NCBI GenBank assembly: GCA_035041965.1
Contig: JAPYMA010000850.1
Location: 25,041-89,040 of the forward strand
DNA from: Anisakis pegreffii
Lineage: Eukaryota > Nematoda > Chromadorea > Rhabditida > Anisakidae
Direction of reading: 5' to 3'
DNA: 64,000 bases
This document shows, piece after piece, positions 25,001 to 38,401 of this stretch (within the stretch, counting starts at the first letter, position 1; each line of letters begins with the position of its first letter). Both the position numbers and the translations under genes were made by a program. The notes beneath the pieces are model-generated. The model ran no database searches, was not told the DNA's origin, and saw nothing but the letters and a program-made list of their open reading frames with translations.

Positions 25001-28000
25001 TGTCTTTGTTTTGGTTGGATTTGACTTTATTTTAGTGATGAAACGGTTTTGGAAGCTGAATTTTATGATGGGATGACTGTGGTTTTTATGAGTTTAAGAT
25101 GTGAGATGAATCAGGATAAGTGGGTTATGTAGATTGTATTCATATGATATTGATTTGAATTAGACGGTGGGTTAGATTGTATTGAAATGTGATGTTACGT
25201 TCATTGGGTTGTATGTTCGTTGTGTTATTTTAGCGTTTTGAATTGGAAACTTTTTTGGTGGTTTTGAAATTAGTCGGAGAAAATTATTTACAGTTGAAAG
25301 AGACACGTGAAGAGATGGATCGTGTTCTGCTGGAGAATGAGACGTTGAAGCAGCGAGTGGATGAACTGCACGGCAACGCAGTGGAGCTGGAGGCGTTGAA
25401 GAAACAGCTACGTTTAGTGCAAATCTCACGTGAAAGCGCACAAGAATCGCTTTTCAAGTCGGTATTGAATTGTGAAAATGTTTTGAATTTGATTTATTAC
25501 GCATTCTATAGTTTTGAATTACTTTTGTGTTTGTAACAAAACGAAGGGATATTTTTTTTGTTGATATCAATTGAAATTTATTATTGGGCTTGGATTTGTA
25601 TTGTTTTTGTTGTTATCGTTATTGATGATGAAGGCAATGATGATTTTGAAAAAGTTTTGTTTGGTTTTAGAGTAGAGGCTGAACGAGATCATCTCAAAGA
25701 ATCTCTGGAACGTCTCACTGAGGAGAATCTCGCTTTCAAAACAACGGTAAGTGGATGGATGTGCGATTTTGATTGTTGTCGTTGTTAACGCAGTATTTTT
25801 TCAGTTGTTTACTCTCTGCAAACCTTGAGTGTGAGCTCTGATTGAATGAATCGAATTTATATCTGATATAGTACAGAATAAGAGTTGAATTAGAGGAGTT
25901 TGTTTTGTTGGATTGGTGAAATTTAATTGAAGAGTTTAGTGATCGCTGATATTTTGAAGTAGATTTGAAGTTGGTGAGATGAATGAATAATGTGGAATGG
26001 TTAATTGTAAATTGTTGTTGATGTGTTGACTTGTTGAGGTTGATGGAATAATACCGTTCGAAGAGGAATTTCGGAAGATGAAGGACGAGCTGGAGGAGTA
26101 TCGACTTCGAGCACACGAATTCGATAAGATGAGTGCACAGATTGAGACGTTAAAGCAAAAAATTAGTTCAGTTTTATTTTTGTTAGAAATGTTTCTTTTT
26201 TCGTGGCAAATTTCTTGAAGCAAATGAAATCTCGAAGCTACACTTCAGATTATAGAAGGGGTTTAAAATGAAGTAAAAAGGTTTTGTTATTGAATAAAGA
26301 GAAAGGTTTCAAAACGGTTTCATTTATTTGAAGTGGATTCTTTAATGTGTATGTAGAATACTTAAAATGAAAGGAGAATTTTAAAATTTAAATCTTTTTC
26401 TGAAAGAAGAAGTAAATTGAAAAATGAGGAGTTTGCAGGAGAGCATAAATCGCAAGAGATTGAAATGAAGGTGCTGAACGAGAAGATAGCCACGTATATG
26501 CAGAGTGTGATCGCATTGGAAGATGAACAACGCAAGAATGCGGCATTGAAGACACAGCTGGAGGCGTTGAGATTGGGCAATAATGATATCAATAATAAAT
26601 TGAGAGCAGAAATTAAACGAGGTGATAAGGTTGGTCGGGTTTTATTTGATATCTTTTTAGTTTGTGGATGTTTTTTGAGGAGTTTTGTTTGTTTTTTTTC
26701 ATTCAGATTTGATTATTCAGTTGATTAAAATTAGTTATTTGTGTAAGGAACTGTATGTGTCTTCTGATTTGTATTGTTGTGTTGGTGTTCTTAGAAGAAG
26801 AGGATGCCTTTTCTAATACTTTGTTTTAAGAGGAGAGCAATTGAATTCGTTGATTCAGGCAGAATTTGAGTGTAAACGTGCGAAAGAACGAGCAGACGAG
26901 GCGACACAAGAACTGGAACGTTTACGGAATGAATACAAACAACTGAAGGAGTCATTCGTTAGCAAGAATGGTTAGTGATTAGAAACATGGAATTGGAGAT
27001 ATTGAATTGAAATGGTTATCGTTTCATTAGAATTTTGATTAGGCGAAGATTTGTTGTGAAAGTTTTGTGGTTTGTTTAAATAGGAGTAATTGTAAAGGAA
27101 ATAAATGTTTTTGTTATTCAGAGAAGATTCCAGTGACACGTTCGGCGTCATCACTTCACGATGAGACAATGGAAATAGCAGGTGCACCGGCCACTGTGCA
27201 GTAAGTGTTTTGATTCGTTTGTGATAGATACAGGGACATTGGGATTGGGATTGGGATTGGAATCATTTTGGAGTCTAATATGAGAAGTATTTGCAATTGG
27301 TTATTTTCTAACGTATTCGTCAGTTTTTCATTATTTTCGGCTTAAAGAATTCTTATTCCGTTAGAAATTGGAGCACTTTTTTCGTATAATTAGTATTCCA
27401 AGTGAGAGGAAGATTTGCTGGTATGAACGAATTGAAAATGTGTGTTTCGTTTAGGGAGCGTTTGTTGAAATTGGAAGCTGAGAATGAGCATTTGAAGTCG
27501 GCATCTGCAGAGAGTGAGAAGATTCAAATGATGAAAGATGAAATCGACAATCTGAAGGCACAAATCGCAGAGACTGAAACCGAGGCACGTCTGGCGAATC
27601 TGCAGAACGTTGAGCTGGAAGCGAAGTTGGTGATGATAACTTTGTTGTTCGCATTCTTTTTTGCATTCGATACGTTTTTTTGGTTCGGATTCATCGTGAA
27701 CAATTAATTATTCGTTTGTAAAATCGTCATCGATTATAATTTTTTGTGAGATCAGAGCGTTCTGTTCGAAATGTATTCGTTTGTTATTGTTGATTAATAG
27801 TATTTTTTTGAAATAGTTATTTTATAGACTGAAAGATGCGGAAGAACAACTGATGTCCGGCAAAACGGATGACGGTCAACGATTGGTGGATCAACAAGAG
27901 AAAAATGAGAAGTTAAGGGTGGCACTGGCACAGATGGAAGCGAGACTGGACGAGGCGAAGAGTGAGTGCGCGCTGTTGAGGAGTGAAAACGTGAAATTGA

Positions 28001-29090
28001 CTGGTTGGTGGACTTGATTTATTTGTGCGAATAGGAGAAGGGGAATTAATCTTGATTGCGTTAACTGTTTTTTTGAAAATGATTATTTTATAGTCAAAAA
28101 ATTATAATTAAATTTGTGAAAGTATAGGTAAATGATTATGATGATGTTATAAATGAATTGTTTCTGAAATTAAATGATAATTGGAACGATAAATGAAATG
28201 CACTGAATGAATTGAAGTGAATCGATTTGAAAATGATTGAAGTTTGGTTCAGAGGAGAAGCAAACAAAAGATACCGAATTAGCGGAGGAGAAGCAAAAAT
28301 TGGTGAAGTATTTGGAGAAGGCGAGACGGGTTATAAATGATTTGGAGGAGCAGAATCAGGCAGTGGAGGGGGGCGCGTTGTCGAGGCATGAATTCGATTC
28401 GATACGGAAAGAGAGAGACAATTATAAACAATACGTGAGTTTAGGCATATTTTGATTTCTGTGAGAATGTTTGTTCGTAGGTTGCAGATTTTCTCTGATT
28501 TTGTCGGAATTTTTGATTATTTGATTAGGTTTAGTTTTGTGTCGTTTTTCAGAAAAGTAATGTTTTATATTCAGATCGAAGCAATGAAAGAGAGTATGGA
28601 AAGAAGTCGCTCGTTGCAAGAACAAGAGCAACAACTCGTCACAACACACGTCTATCATATGGTTGGTTGTTGTTTGATTTTAGGTGAATGAACCAAATTT
28701 TTCAACATTTTGTTTTCATGTTGAACTGGAATTTTGTGACGATTTTGTGGCCAATTTGAATGGATTGTATCATATGGAATTTTCAGTTTTTGTCTTTCGA
28801 ATAACATTTTTTGCTGAGAAGTTGTGGAAAAGAGATTTTCAATGAATTGTTGCGAGTTGGTTTTCGATAGGAGAGAGTCGATTAAAAAATTCGTAGCAAA
28901 AAAAGGTTTGCAGATGATGCAATTGCATCAGCAGTCAACGTTAGCTGGCAATGGATTGGGTGGGGGCATGTCGGGCAGTGGCGATAGTGGCATATCATCA
29001 CGAACGATGGTCGGTCAGGCACCCACCAGCCCTGAGAAGAGTTTCTTGACAAGGCAACGACAGTGTGGCACATTCAATATATCGAGGTGA
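22041..29090 (+). CDS. zyg-12: HOOK family dynein/microtubule adaptor
   Basis: Links cargo or nucleus to dynein through an N-terminal Hook domain and a long coiled coil. Seventeen exons keep phase: 22041-22085, 22432-22514, 22923-23101, 23339-23419, 23616-23749, 23913-24026, 25294-25461, 25678-25746, 26039-26165, 26439-26629, 26859-26970, 27122-27200, 27455-27625, 27828-28003, 28253-28434, 28575-28661 and 28914-29090. The sum is 2175 nt, about 724 aa, the normal HOOK size. The Hook domain shows FFHEGWLEKVQ, IFRRISEFYRDR and LMQLVLGAALLS. The coiled coil follows (MQSVIALEDEQRKNAALKTQ), then the conserved KYLEKARRVINDLE and a C-terminus SFLTRQRQ. The Ala/Gly/Ser-rich tail precedes the stop. Exon 8's acceptor is weak. 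The symbol is by homology to the only C. elegans HOOK. I see no KASH-type membrane segment in this isoform. Confidence 0.92.
24027..25293. other. Large HOOK intron 6
   Basis: The largest HOOK intron (1.27 kb). It is AT-rich, with GTT/ATT low complexity. At 24919-24941 it carries a degenerate telomere-like string (AAGCTTAGGCTTACGATTAG). No nested gene is seen. Confidence 0.6.
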
Positions 29091-32000
29091 GCGCTTGGTT
29101 TTACGATTTTGAGTTTTATTTCATTTCGGGCACCATATGCTCAGTTTTATTTGCATTGCAAACATTTACGATGAGTTGTATTTTTTATTTATTTTTGTGA
29201 GTTTGCATTCGATGATTATGAGAATTTGTCATGTGTGTCTTGTTTTTCGCATTCAGCAAGCGATTTGCTTAGTAATTCTTACAAAATAGATAAGTTTTGT
29301 ACTATAATACATATTGAATTTGCATCAATCCACCTCATTACGAGATTCTATGCCTCTCTTTTTTCATTTGTTATATCACATGATCACGATTATCATATTC
29401 TTCATTCCTTGGCATCGTTCTTTCCGCGCAGCTAACGATAGTAGCGTTGGAAATCATTTGTCAAGACTTTTACATCTGGTTTGGAAATATTTGTGTTAAT
29501 TCGAGATGGGTTATGGTCAATTTCAATTAGAGGTGTTGAGAAATCATAAGATTTCTTTTTTTGTTTGTTTTCTTGTAAATCAGTCTGAGTTAATTGCTGT
29601 CTGTGGTTTGTTGTTCTGTTGTGCGTCTTATTGTAAATATTTTAAGAGTGGGAATTTTTTGATTGAATTTATTGGAAAAGCAATGAATGCATTTTTATTG
29701 TTTGATATTTCGACTCGCGGAATTATCCCTAAAATTATCTCTGACATCCCTGAAGTAATACGAGCTGATAATGTCGAATCGGTATAAAAGTTGCAATAAT
29801 TTTTCATAATTGAAAATTTATGCGGATGGTTTGTGTGAAATGTGCTTTGACTGGTTATATTCGTGCTTTGTGAGCCTTTTATGTTTGATGATGAATGTGA
29901 ATGGCTTTATTTGGATTTAGATTTGGTTAATTGGTGTTTGTAGAAGGCAGATTTGATTTGGTATTATTGTATATTTGGGTTATTTGCATGGTTATTTTAT
30001 GATTGATTCGAGTGTTGAGTGTTAAGTGTTATGAAGTTGCAGTTTAATGAAACTGATAACGGCCTGTCTGTTGGGGTATATTATTTCGGCGTTCATCAAT
30101 GCAAACGCACCATTTTGGTTAACCGAACAAACTGATCGTTTACCACCGATTTGAGCAGTTTGTTTGAATTCGTCGGTTGTTGGTTTGGTTTTGAGATTTG
30201 AGATTTTGATTTTGTTCGATTGTTTGGATTGATTGAATCGTTTGATAGTTACGGATGAGATTCGTTATGTTACGTTGGATTGCATTGCAGAAAGGTTTTG
30301 GTAGATTAATTGTCTGACATCTTTAGGATTTAAGTTAGATTTTGAAGTGGGGATTTGGAAGTGTGATAAAGTCACATTTTTTGAGAGTTATTAGTAAGTA
30401 TCAAGAATGAAGTAGTTGTGAGCATGAGGCTTTGGTGTGAGCTAGATTTATCGTTAGAGTAGTGGCTCGTGTTAAAGTTGAGGATATTTGTGGCTTCGAG
30501 TAGTGAAACTGCGGAAATCTGTTTTGAAAAATCTCTTTTCGCTTTCGGAATTGAGGATACTGGAAGATTTTGAGAGTGGTATCTTATATTTAAAATAGGG
30601 TATTGAATTGAAGTGGCTCAGATTCATTTTATTATATTACTGATATTGTTGTACTAATATCGTATCACATTTACTTTGTTTATTTTAACAAACTTTCGTG
30701 AATAATGTTTTCTTCTATTTATTACCTCTTATTTGTTGTTTTATTGTGGTGTATATGTCTTGGATTTTAGTCATTTGAGTTTATATATCTTATGAAAGTA
30801 ATTGGGACGGAGCATTTCATTGGGAAGTTTATGAATGAATGGGTTTCGAAGAGTTTCTTCAGGTTTATCCATGCGTATTTATTATTGTGCCTTTCTGATA
30901 GGTCTTTATAAGTACTTGCTGGAAACTTTTATCTCCTGTTTTCGTATCATTTGAATGAAATTGAGATTTTTCTTGTTCAGTCTTAACAGTGGGTAGATTG
31001 TGGTTGAGTTGACAGTCGTTCCGTATGTTTAAATTAATTTTTCGTCGGAAAAAAATGCGAAATTGTCAGTTTTCACTCGTTTCATTATGCAAATTTCTGT
31101 GTTTTGTATTATTTGTTGTTGATTTCTGATAATATCATTATGCAGATGTTTGTTTTATAGTATGTGTTATTGTCATCAAAAATTATGGGTGTGTTTTTGA
31201 ACTTGTCAAAAATTGATTTAACATTGTGCAATTGTATTATACGGTTCGCTTTTGCATTTATCTCGCAATTTTTGGTTATATTGCTGATAGTATGGCCTTG
31301 GTCGGGTTGATATTTGTGTGGTATTGGATTTGTCTGTGAATTGATTGTTGAGTTGTTATGAGTCTTGATTTTGTTGTTGTTATATATTGTTTTATTGTTA
31401 ATGTATCGTTAGATCATTGTTACTGAAATCGTGGTTAGTAGGTGAGTTGTTATTTTTGTTAATATAGAGGTGTGAGTGCCTTACGAGGCGCTGTTGTTAT
31501 TGTCTTCGTTACCTGAGATATATTGTTAAAGTCTTCGAAAAGTCATTGTATTGCGCGATTTCTATGAAAAATTTATTTTTCTCATTGTCAGTGTTTGAGG
31601 CTGTTAGATCAGATTAATTTATTATTAACGTGTTAATTTTGTTGATCGAGTCATATGGCAGACTGTATAGTTGGTGGAGTTTCGTTTCGTTCTAGGTTCA
31701 GTGAGGTTATCTCATTGTAATTTCAATTCATCTCATTGTCTGCGTATTTGTTGTTGATTGGAAGTTTTTTTGGTTTTGTGAGTCTCTTATGTCAGACGGA
31801 TATTATCGTGCTTGAAAGAAATAATCTCACTTTCACTTGTTGCATGCTTAATTCATTCGATCTCTGATATATTCCGGTAATTTATTTGTCAATTGCTTCA
31901 ATTATGAGTTTTGTTGAGCGTTTGCGGTTGATATTAGAATTTAGAGTTTATTGTTTGGAATTTAAGATAGCTGATGGCGAAGAGAAATTTCGTTGGAATA

Positions 32001-34326
32001 ATAAATATTGTTTGATTAGAAAGGAGTATCATTTCATAGTATATACGAACCGTTATTGTGGTGGATATTAGTGGCGGAAGAGATATTCTGTGAATGAATA
32101 CTTTCAAAAAGTAAAGTTGTAGAGTTTTTGGTGAATATTTCATTGCGTTCCAGTGTGAGGAATAGGGAAACGTTAAGAATGTTGAATGATAATAACTGAC
32201 TTGAGTGAGTGGAATTATTGTAGAAGGAATATGAATTTGGAAATTTGAAAAAGTTTCATTTCATTTACTTTATCGCTATTTTTGAAGGAATTATTATTCG
32301 ACGCAAAATGATCCCTATAATCGACACCACATGAATATGTTGTGATGGTAAAAGAGGAGGAGTAGTATGGAGGAAAATGCCATGGTAATAGTTTAGAAGC
32401 AGGGTTTGATGCCGCTAAACGGAATAATGCTTTGTTTGTGGGCTTCAGAATTTGATCAGTTACGCGATTGGATTGAAAATTGAAGTTGTTATTGTTTTGA
32501 TGATGGATGGATGGGTCGGTTTTGGGTGTTTTGGCTTGCAAAATATTTTTTGTTGCTCGCGTTTATTTCACTCAGTTGTTTGCGGCTCAACTATGGATTT
32601 GTGTTCATAGAGGCAATTCGGATGATTAACACGTCCTATTGAAATGGCCGAATTTTTTTGAAGTTGCTAGCCGATTGATAACCGAAATATCGCATTTCAT
32701 TAGGATATCTGACAGAAATGATAACCCGTTGTCGTATCGTATCGCTTGTCTATGGAAGCAACGGTTATCTATGCTTAAACTACTGCTTAAGCTAAAGCTT
32801 CAGCTCTTCGAATAATATTTTATTCCTTGTGGAGTGAATCGGCAATGTGCGAAATTTATTTAAGATGAAACGGTGAAGATTCTTAAATTAATTCATTGAT
32901 TTTCAGTTAATGTCGAATCCGTGCCAAAGCTACAACGAAATCGCTCAGCCACAACGCTACAACGACAGTGTGTTATAATCAAGGAAATAAGTTGCCTTCT
33001 TACGAGAACACTCGAGACCCTTTAACATCACATCATATCTATTGTCTCTAACTGATTGTTCAGTTTGAACCCGATACCATCATAACCATATGAAGTTGGT
33101 AATAATAGTAGTTGAGTTATAATCCCTGTCAGTGTATCCAAAAACTATGCCAGCTTATTCGTAGGTATATAATATGCCGATTAAAAGAATCAGTGCAAAT
33201 GTAAGACTTGCTTGAACTTTTGATTAAAAGAATAGTGAGAATGTTCGTGGACTCAGCTTTGTTTTGAATGTATTTTCAGATAATTATAAATTCTGACGGC
33301 AATGGTGAGAAATTTATTTTTGGTTGAATGTTAATTGCTTTTGAAACGGGAATACGTAGGTATTTATTTGGGAGGATATGAAGTGAAGTTCTATTCAGAA
33401 TGTGATCTTTATATAATATCGGGTGTACGGTTTGGCCAGAAAGGCCATCTGAGCTTCATATTCTCCTATCTTTAGGAAGTGTCGTTTTTAATTTTAAAAA
33501 TTAATACTGTTTCGTAGTTTTCGCGTATTTATAAATTGTTCAAATTTTTTGACATGATACAATAGGTGAAATGATTTGATTTTGAAATGTTTATGATACT
33601 TTGTGTTGATCACATTGGTATTTTGCTATTTATTTCAATTTGGTCAGCATAATTGTTATGCTTTTTATATTTTTATCAAATATCGTTTTCAAGATTTGAC
33701 ATGATTTCATTTATTTTTTATTGAATGATTCCATATTTGCAACATATCAAATCAATTGTTCTCGCTCGCATTTCTATTTCTGTGTTCGTGATGATTTTGT
33801 AAATTTTTTACTTTCCTATTGATGATTGATTTCATCGTTTTGTATTGATTTCAATAAGTTATTTTTACTGGATGATCCATCCATCCATCCGTATCTTTTT
33901 TATGAAATCGGAAATAAAGTTTCAGAAGTTTTGTATTTATGTTCGATTCATACAAGTGAACGTTGATTTGTTCAGCGAGGGTATCCGTTGACTTTGGTCT
34001 TTGTTTGGTGAGAATTCAGCGCATTCTTTGCGTTGTTATTGTTGATGGCATCAAGTTTCTTTTGATAACTTAATCACTTGATTTACAAAGTGCAATTTGC
34101 GCTAGAATTTGTTCTACAATAAATTTTCGGTTAAGTAAATTAGGTCTCTGAAGAAAGAAGAGGCAATTTTCTGAACGGATCTGAATAGGTCGATCGATCG
34201 GAAAATTGAAATGAAATGTATTTTATGCGAAGTGCTATATTTCCATGAGAGTAATACATTCGCAAACCTCCAGTTTTATTTGCACCAGTTAATCTTCTCA
34301 TAGATCATAGGAACAACGTTCGTTGT
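29091..34326. other. 5.2 kb region between HOOK and Nudix genes
   Basis: Mostly T-rich non-coding sequence on the plus strand. It will include the HOOK 3' UTR and the Nudix promoter. Three spots look exon-like but do not join in phase to HOOK: TTTCCGCGCAG|CTAACG at 29433, the ORF 29506-29787 with a hydrophobic stretch, and an acceptor TTTTCAG at 32901-32907 followed by an open stretch to about 33022. None is recognised. Confidence 0.5.
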
Positions 34327-35662
34327 ATGATGAAGCGGATTCCTTCAACATGCTCACGGTGCCTGGCGGCTAGTCGACCTAGAAGAGCAACCAGTTTGAT
34401 GGTACCTAGTCGCACACTTATGTTTGACAACCGATTGAGGGAGGCTTTTATCGAGCGGGTTCGAAGCGCTAAACCACCATCACATCCTCGATTTCGTATA
34501 CGCGTAAAAACTGGCCTCGAAAGAAGCAGTGCTGTGCTGGTACCATTGGCCAATGTTAATGGGAAAGCGTCGATGTTGTTCACGCATCGATCGTTGATTC
34601 TGAAGGGTCATCGTGGTGAAATATGCTTTCCAGGAGGACGTTTGGAAGCAGCGGAAACACCCGAGCAGGTTCAGTGCTTTCTTACTGAGGTGTTTTGATG
34701 GATTGATCCGTTGACGTGATCAGAACTCATTCATTTCATTTGATTAGTCAGTATATTGTTGTGCTATACTTATTGTTAGACAAACTATCCTTTTCAAACA
34801 GTAGGCTCAACAGTGAGCTCAACAGTTCAATTGCAGGTATTTGTTTGAATGCTCGTCTTAAATTTCAGCCATAATTTGTAAATTTGTTATTAATGTAGTT
34901 GAAAAAGTAGTTTTCATGAATTATTTGAATTCGAAACACGTGTACGGGAACTAGTTGAGTATATGCAATTGCGCATCATCTCATTTGCTAATCAATCAAA
35001 CAATCTCATTCTCATCGTAATTTTTTTCATTGGGCATATGAATGGTTAGAGTTTTGTGTGCGATTTTTGTGAAATGTAAGTGTTCATGTAATTGTAAGGG
35101 TGCACTGCGTGAAAGTGCTGAAGAGATTGGTATCAAGCCGGCAAACGTGCAAATTTGGTCGAAGCTAAGACCGATGTTAACGAGAAGTTTACGTTCGACA
35201 GTAACGCCTGTAGTTGGCCTCGTGAACGACTCAGAGTTGAGCTCATTAGCGCCGCAGACAAATGAGGTGCAAACCATATTCACGGTACCGATTCAAGAAT
35301 TGTGCACAAAATATCGATATACACATTTCAAACGAGGTTATTAGTCGATCGTTATCTGATCACTGGTGTTGTTCTCTCGTGTGATTATTACTGCTGGTTC
35401 ATCGGTCATTATTATTCTTTAAAAAGTATTTCTTTTAGTGGATTGTCTGATTGTAATAAGTTGTTATTCAGAAAACGGTGATTGGATATTACCAGCTTTC
35501 ACGAGTACTGAATTCACGGTCATCTCGTCGTCAAGCCACCAGCCGTACACACCTCGTGAATATCGAATTTGGGGACTCACTGCTGGAATTGTGCATTTAA
35601 CATTGACCACTTTATGTCCTTGGTTGTATCATGCCAAAATTGACATAGCCGTTCCTACTTAA
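34327..35662 (+). CDS. Nudix hydrolase, CoA-diphosphatase type (NUDT7/NUDT8-like)
   Basis: Likely hydrolyses CoA or a related nucleoside-diphosphate-linked compound, giving 4'-phosphopantetheine and 3',5'-ADP if it acts like NUDT7/8. Three exons in phase: 34327-34668, 35099-35336 and 35472-35662, giving about 256 aa. The N-terminus is Arg/Ser-rich (CLAASRPRRATSLMVPS) and could be a mitochondrial presequence, as in NUDT8. The upstream UPF0035-like segment reads FTHRSLILKGHRGEICFPGG. The Nudix box GGRLEAAETPEQ-GALRESAEEIGI fits GX5EX7REUXEEXGU except for Ser at the U position after RE. The intron falls inside the box. The C-terminal YRIWGLTAGIVH is typical of the CoA branch. AT-rich poly(A)-like sequence follows at about 35730. 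Confidence 0.88.
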
Positions 35663-35825
35663 TATTGTATGTGGAAACATGTGCGAATGTGCATTTCTGA
35701 TATTGCTTTGTATTGTATTTTGTAAAAATTTCCTGAAATATAAATTATTTATTAAATATTTCGAAACATTCATATCACTAAAACTTACCTCATTTTCTAA
35801 TAACCTTCACCAATTTTGGCTTTAA

Positions 35826-35891
35826 TAATCTACTCCCCTCCCCAACCCTCCTAAGTCTAAGCTTAGGAGGGTTGGGGAGGGGAGTAGATTA
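35826..35891. repeat. Perfect palindrome, 30-bp arms, 6-nt loop
   Basis: Arm 1 (35826-35855, beginning TAATCTACTCCCCTCC) is an exact inverted copy of arm 2 (35862-35891), with TCTAAG between. It lies about 160 bp past the Nudix stop. The arms are C/T-rich versus G/A-rich. It could form a cruciform or an RNA hairpin, and it may mark one end of a mobile element. Confidence 0.95.
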
Positions 35892-35959
35892 ATAAGTATA
35901 CAAATAATGAAAAAACAGCACTCGCAAAATAAAGCAAACAAAAAACAAACGGCGAGAAA

Positions 35960-36235
35960 ATGACCTAATAAAAGATCGTCCATCCATCGTCCAGCTTCCA
36001 ATCACCACGATGGCCCAGCTTCTCACTTCGAATTCCCTTCGTTGTTCTCGGTTCAGTTGGTTGTCCCACGTATTCATCACCATTTTAACGTCGTTACCAC
36101 TTCCTCTTCGGCATTACCACTTTTACGCCGGGTTGCCATCCCCTGACGCAACCCTCCTCATTTATCCGGGCTTGGGACCGGCACTAAGGGCTATAAACCC
36201 TTCGTGGCTGAGTTAAGGTGGATGGCTGTCATCAC
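35960..36235 (+). mobile_element. Dispersed-repeat-like segment, possible retroelement 3' end
   Basis: This segment is noticeably more GC-rich than its surroundings and ends CGGGCTTGGGACCGGCACTA then AGGGCTATAAACCCTT, a short hairpin. The style resembles 3' tails of RTE-like or SINE elements, but this comes from general memory and cannot be checked here. The 68-aa ORF at 36010-36216 is probably incidental. Confidence 0.35.
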
Positions 36236-36270
36236 GCATCATTTCACGATCATTCAAGACTTTTATAAGC

Positions 36271-36615
36271 ATTAAATCATTCTCAAGTAATGAAGACTGG
36301 CAAATTCTGTCAATTAACTTCACAGTAATAATAAATGTCTTGGTGCAATAAGTTTAATAAGTTGGGCTAATTGAATGCATATTACCCTACAGTAATATGC
36401 ATTTATCAGAACAGTAGTAAGCATTGACTATAATATGCAAACGATATGAAATTCTCGAAAAATGGCACGATAAATCGCACAGTAACAAAATAATCCTTCA
36501 TTTAGGAAAGGATTAAATCATTCGCAAGTAATGAAGACTGATAAATTCTGTCAATTAACTTCACAGTAATAACAAATATCTTGGTGCAATAAATCTAATA
36601 AATTGGGCTAATTGA
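36271..36615. repeat. Pair of 104-bp direct repeats
   Basis: 36271-36374 and 36512-36615 share about nine bases in ten, including CAAGTAATGAAGACTG and TTCTGTCAATTAACTTCACA, at an offset of 241 bp. It looks like a local duplication in non-coding DNA. Confidence 0.85.
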
Positions 36616-38401
36616 AACACTTTGTTAGCGATATGCACTAATCCTGAGATAATGAAAAAAAACAGCATTGCACTAATGAAACAGCAATCAGTATTGAGCA
36701 TTATACTAATGAAAAGGGATTTGCAGTGGTGGGCAATTTTTAATGGAACAGACGAGAAATATCATTGTAAACAAGTCATAATATAAATGAGATATGCTCG
36801 ACATAGAGCATTTTTCAATGTAAAATCTTCAATTATTTAAAAATAACCACAGGCATATCAGTATCAAACTCAAGAATGATAAAACGTCAACCCTAACAAC
36901 ACTTTCACCTCACCCCAGATTCACCTTAAAATTTTCCACCATAAGGAAGAATAGGAAGAATAACATATGATCACCACTGCTCAATTGCAGCGATCAAACA
37001 CAGATCAATGTATTTACAAATTGAAATGAGATGAATGAGTTGGTTTGCATTTGTTCATTTTATTCAATATTTCGTGCATCCGTATATTTTCAGTAGCTTC
37101 TTTTAGACCCGATGAATCCATTCAAGCAAAATTATCAACAGCTTTGCTCAGAGACATGATCGTTTTAGGCGTATCATCTGATAGAATAGATTCCGGAGAA
37201 CAAGAAAAGCACATATGCTGACGAACAGCTCCGCTCTCTCTCTGGCTGAGTTCCTGATGGTTTTCTTGTAGATCCGAACTCAAAAGTCCTTTCTGATCAA
37301 TGTTATTGGATGATATGTCTGTCTTATGTCTGGTAACATTCTATCGTAATTTGCAGTCTGTATTTGTTGCGTTTCAACTCCTTTAAGTGCATAATTATTC
37401 GTGTTCTGATGAAACTTTCTTCCTTTTATTTATTGTTTTGTTTTCCAAATTGCTGCTGAATTCGGAAGCAGTCACGCAAAGCACTAACATCACATTGGGC
37501 ACTAATATTCAGTCGGTCAATATTCATCATGAATCGATAGCTATTGTTATTGTCATTTATTGACTCTGTCGAGATGCTTTTGTACTGTAGGTTGACCTAC
37601 ACCGAATCTGATGATTAAGTGCATAATGTGATCCCGCATCAGATGATGAAATTCACTTGGTGGTGTCATTTTCTGAGTTGGACTGAACTGATATTATTGT
37701 CAAATGATTGAAAAACTTTATTCATCAAGGAAACATCTGAACTGAAAAATACATTCAAGCACGACAAAACAGCACAAGCAATCACCGAGCGTGTGCGAAA
37801 TTCTGCTGAGACTGAAACAATTATTGACTATCAGAACTGATGGATTTCATGTTAGCAGACTAAGAGTATAACATGAATGAGGAAAGCAACTCCGAGACAA
37901 TCTCGCCTCTCATACTGAGTGTGGAGTTTTTTGTGGAAAGCTGATATATAAATGACAGATGTACGGTAGTTATACTGACGTTTGGAGATATCATTTGTAC
38001 TCTGGCGATTAAAACACTAACGATTAAAAGACTGATAATAGTTATTTGGCTGATAAAAGACCACCTGCGTGCCTTCAGAAAATTATGCTTGCCCAATGAG
38101 AGTTATCATTGATGTTTACGTTTGAAACTGCTGGCATGATGAAACATGATCTATAAACTGTCACTACAGAAATTGTGTCCATTTGAATGTGTACACTGCG
38201 TGTGGCATGTAAATTCGCAGTTTTGTCAAGCAAATGATTTCTTCAAAGTGGATGAATCTATCCATGAACGAATGAGACACATGAACCAATATGATTGGCT
38301 CAATAATTCCACCAGGAGAACCACGTCACTGGACACGCTTGGATGTATGGTTGATGACTGATTGGATTAATGTGGATCGAAGTGTAGTTTAGAGAATTGT
38401 G

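Noticed and set aside
32215..32541. 108-codon minus-strand ORF
   Set aside because: Asn/Ser/Thr-rich with no domain, no splice signals and a start in low-complexity sequence.
36010..36216. 68-codon plus-strand ORF
   Set aside because: It lies in a dispersed-repeat-like segment, with no domain.
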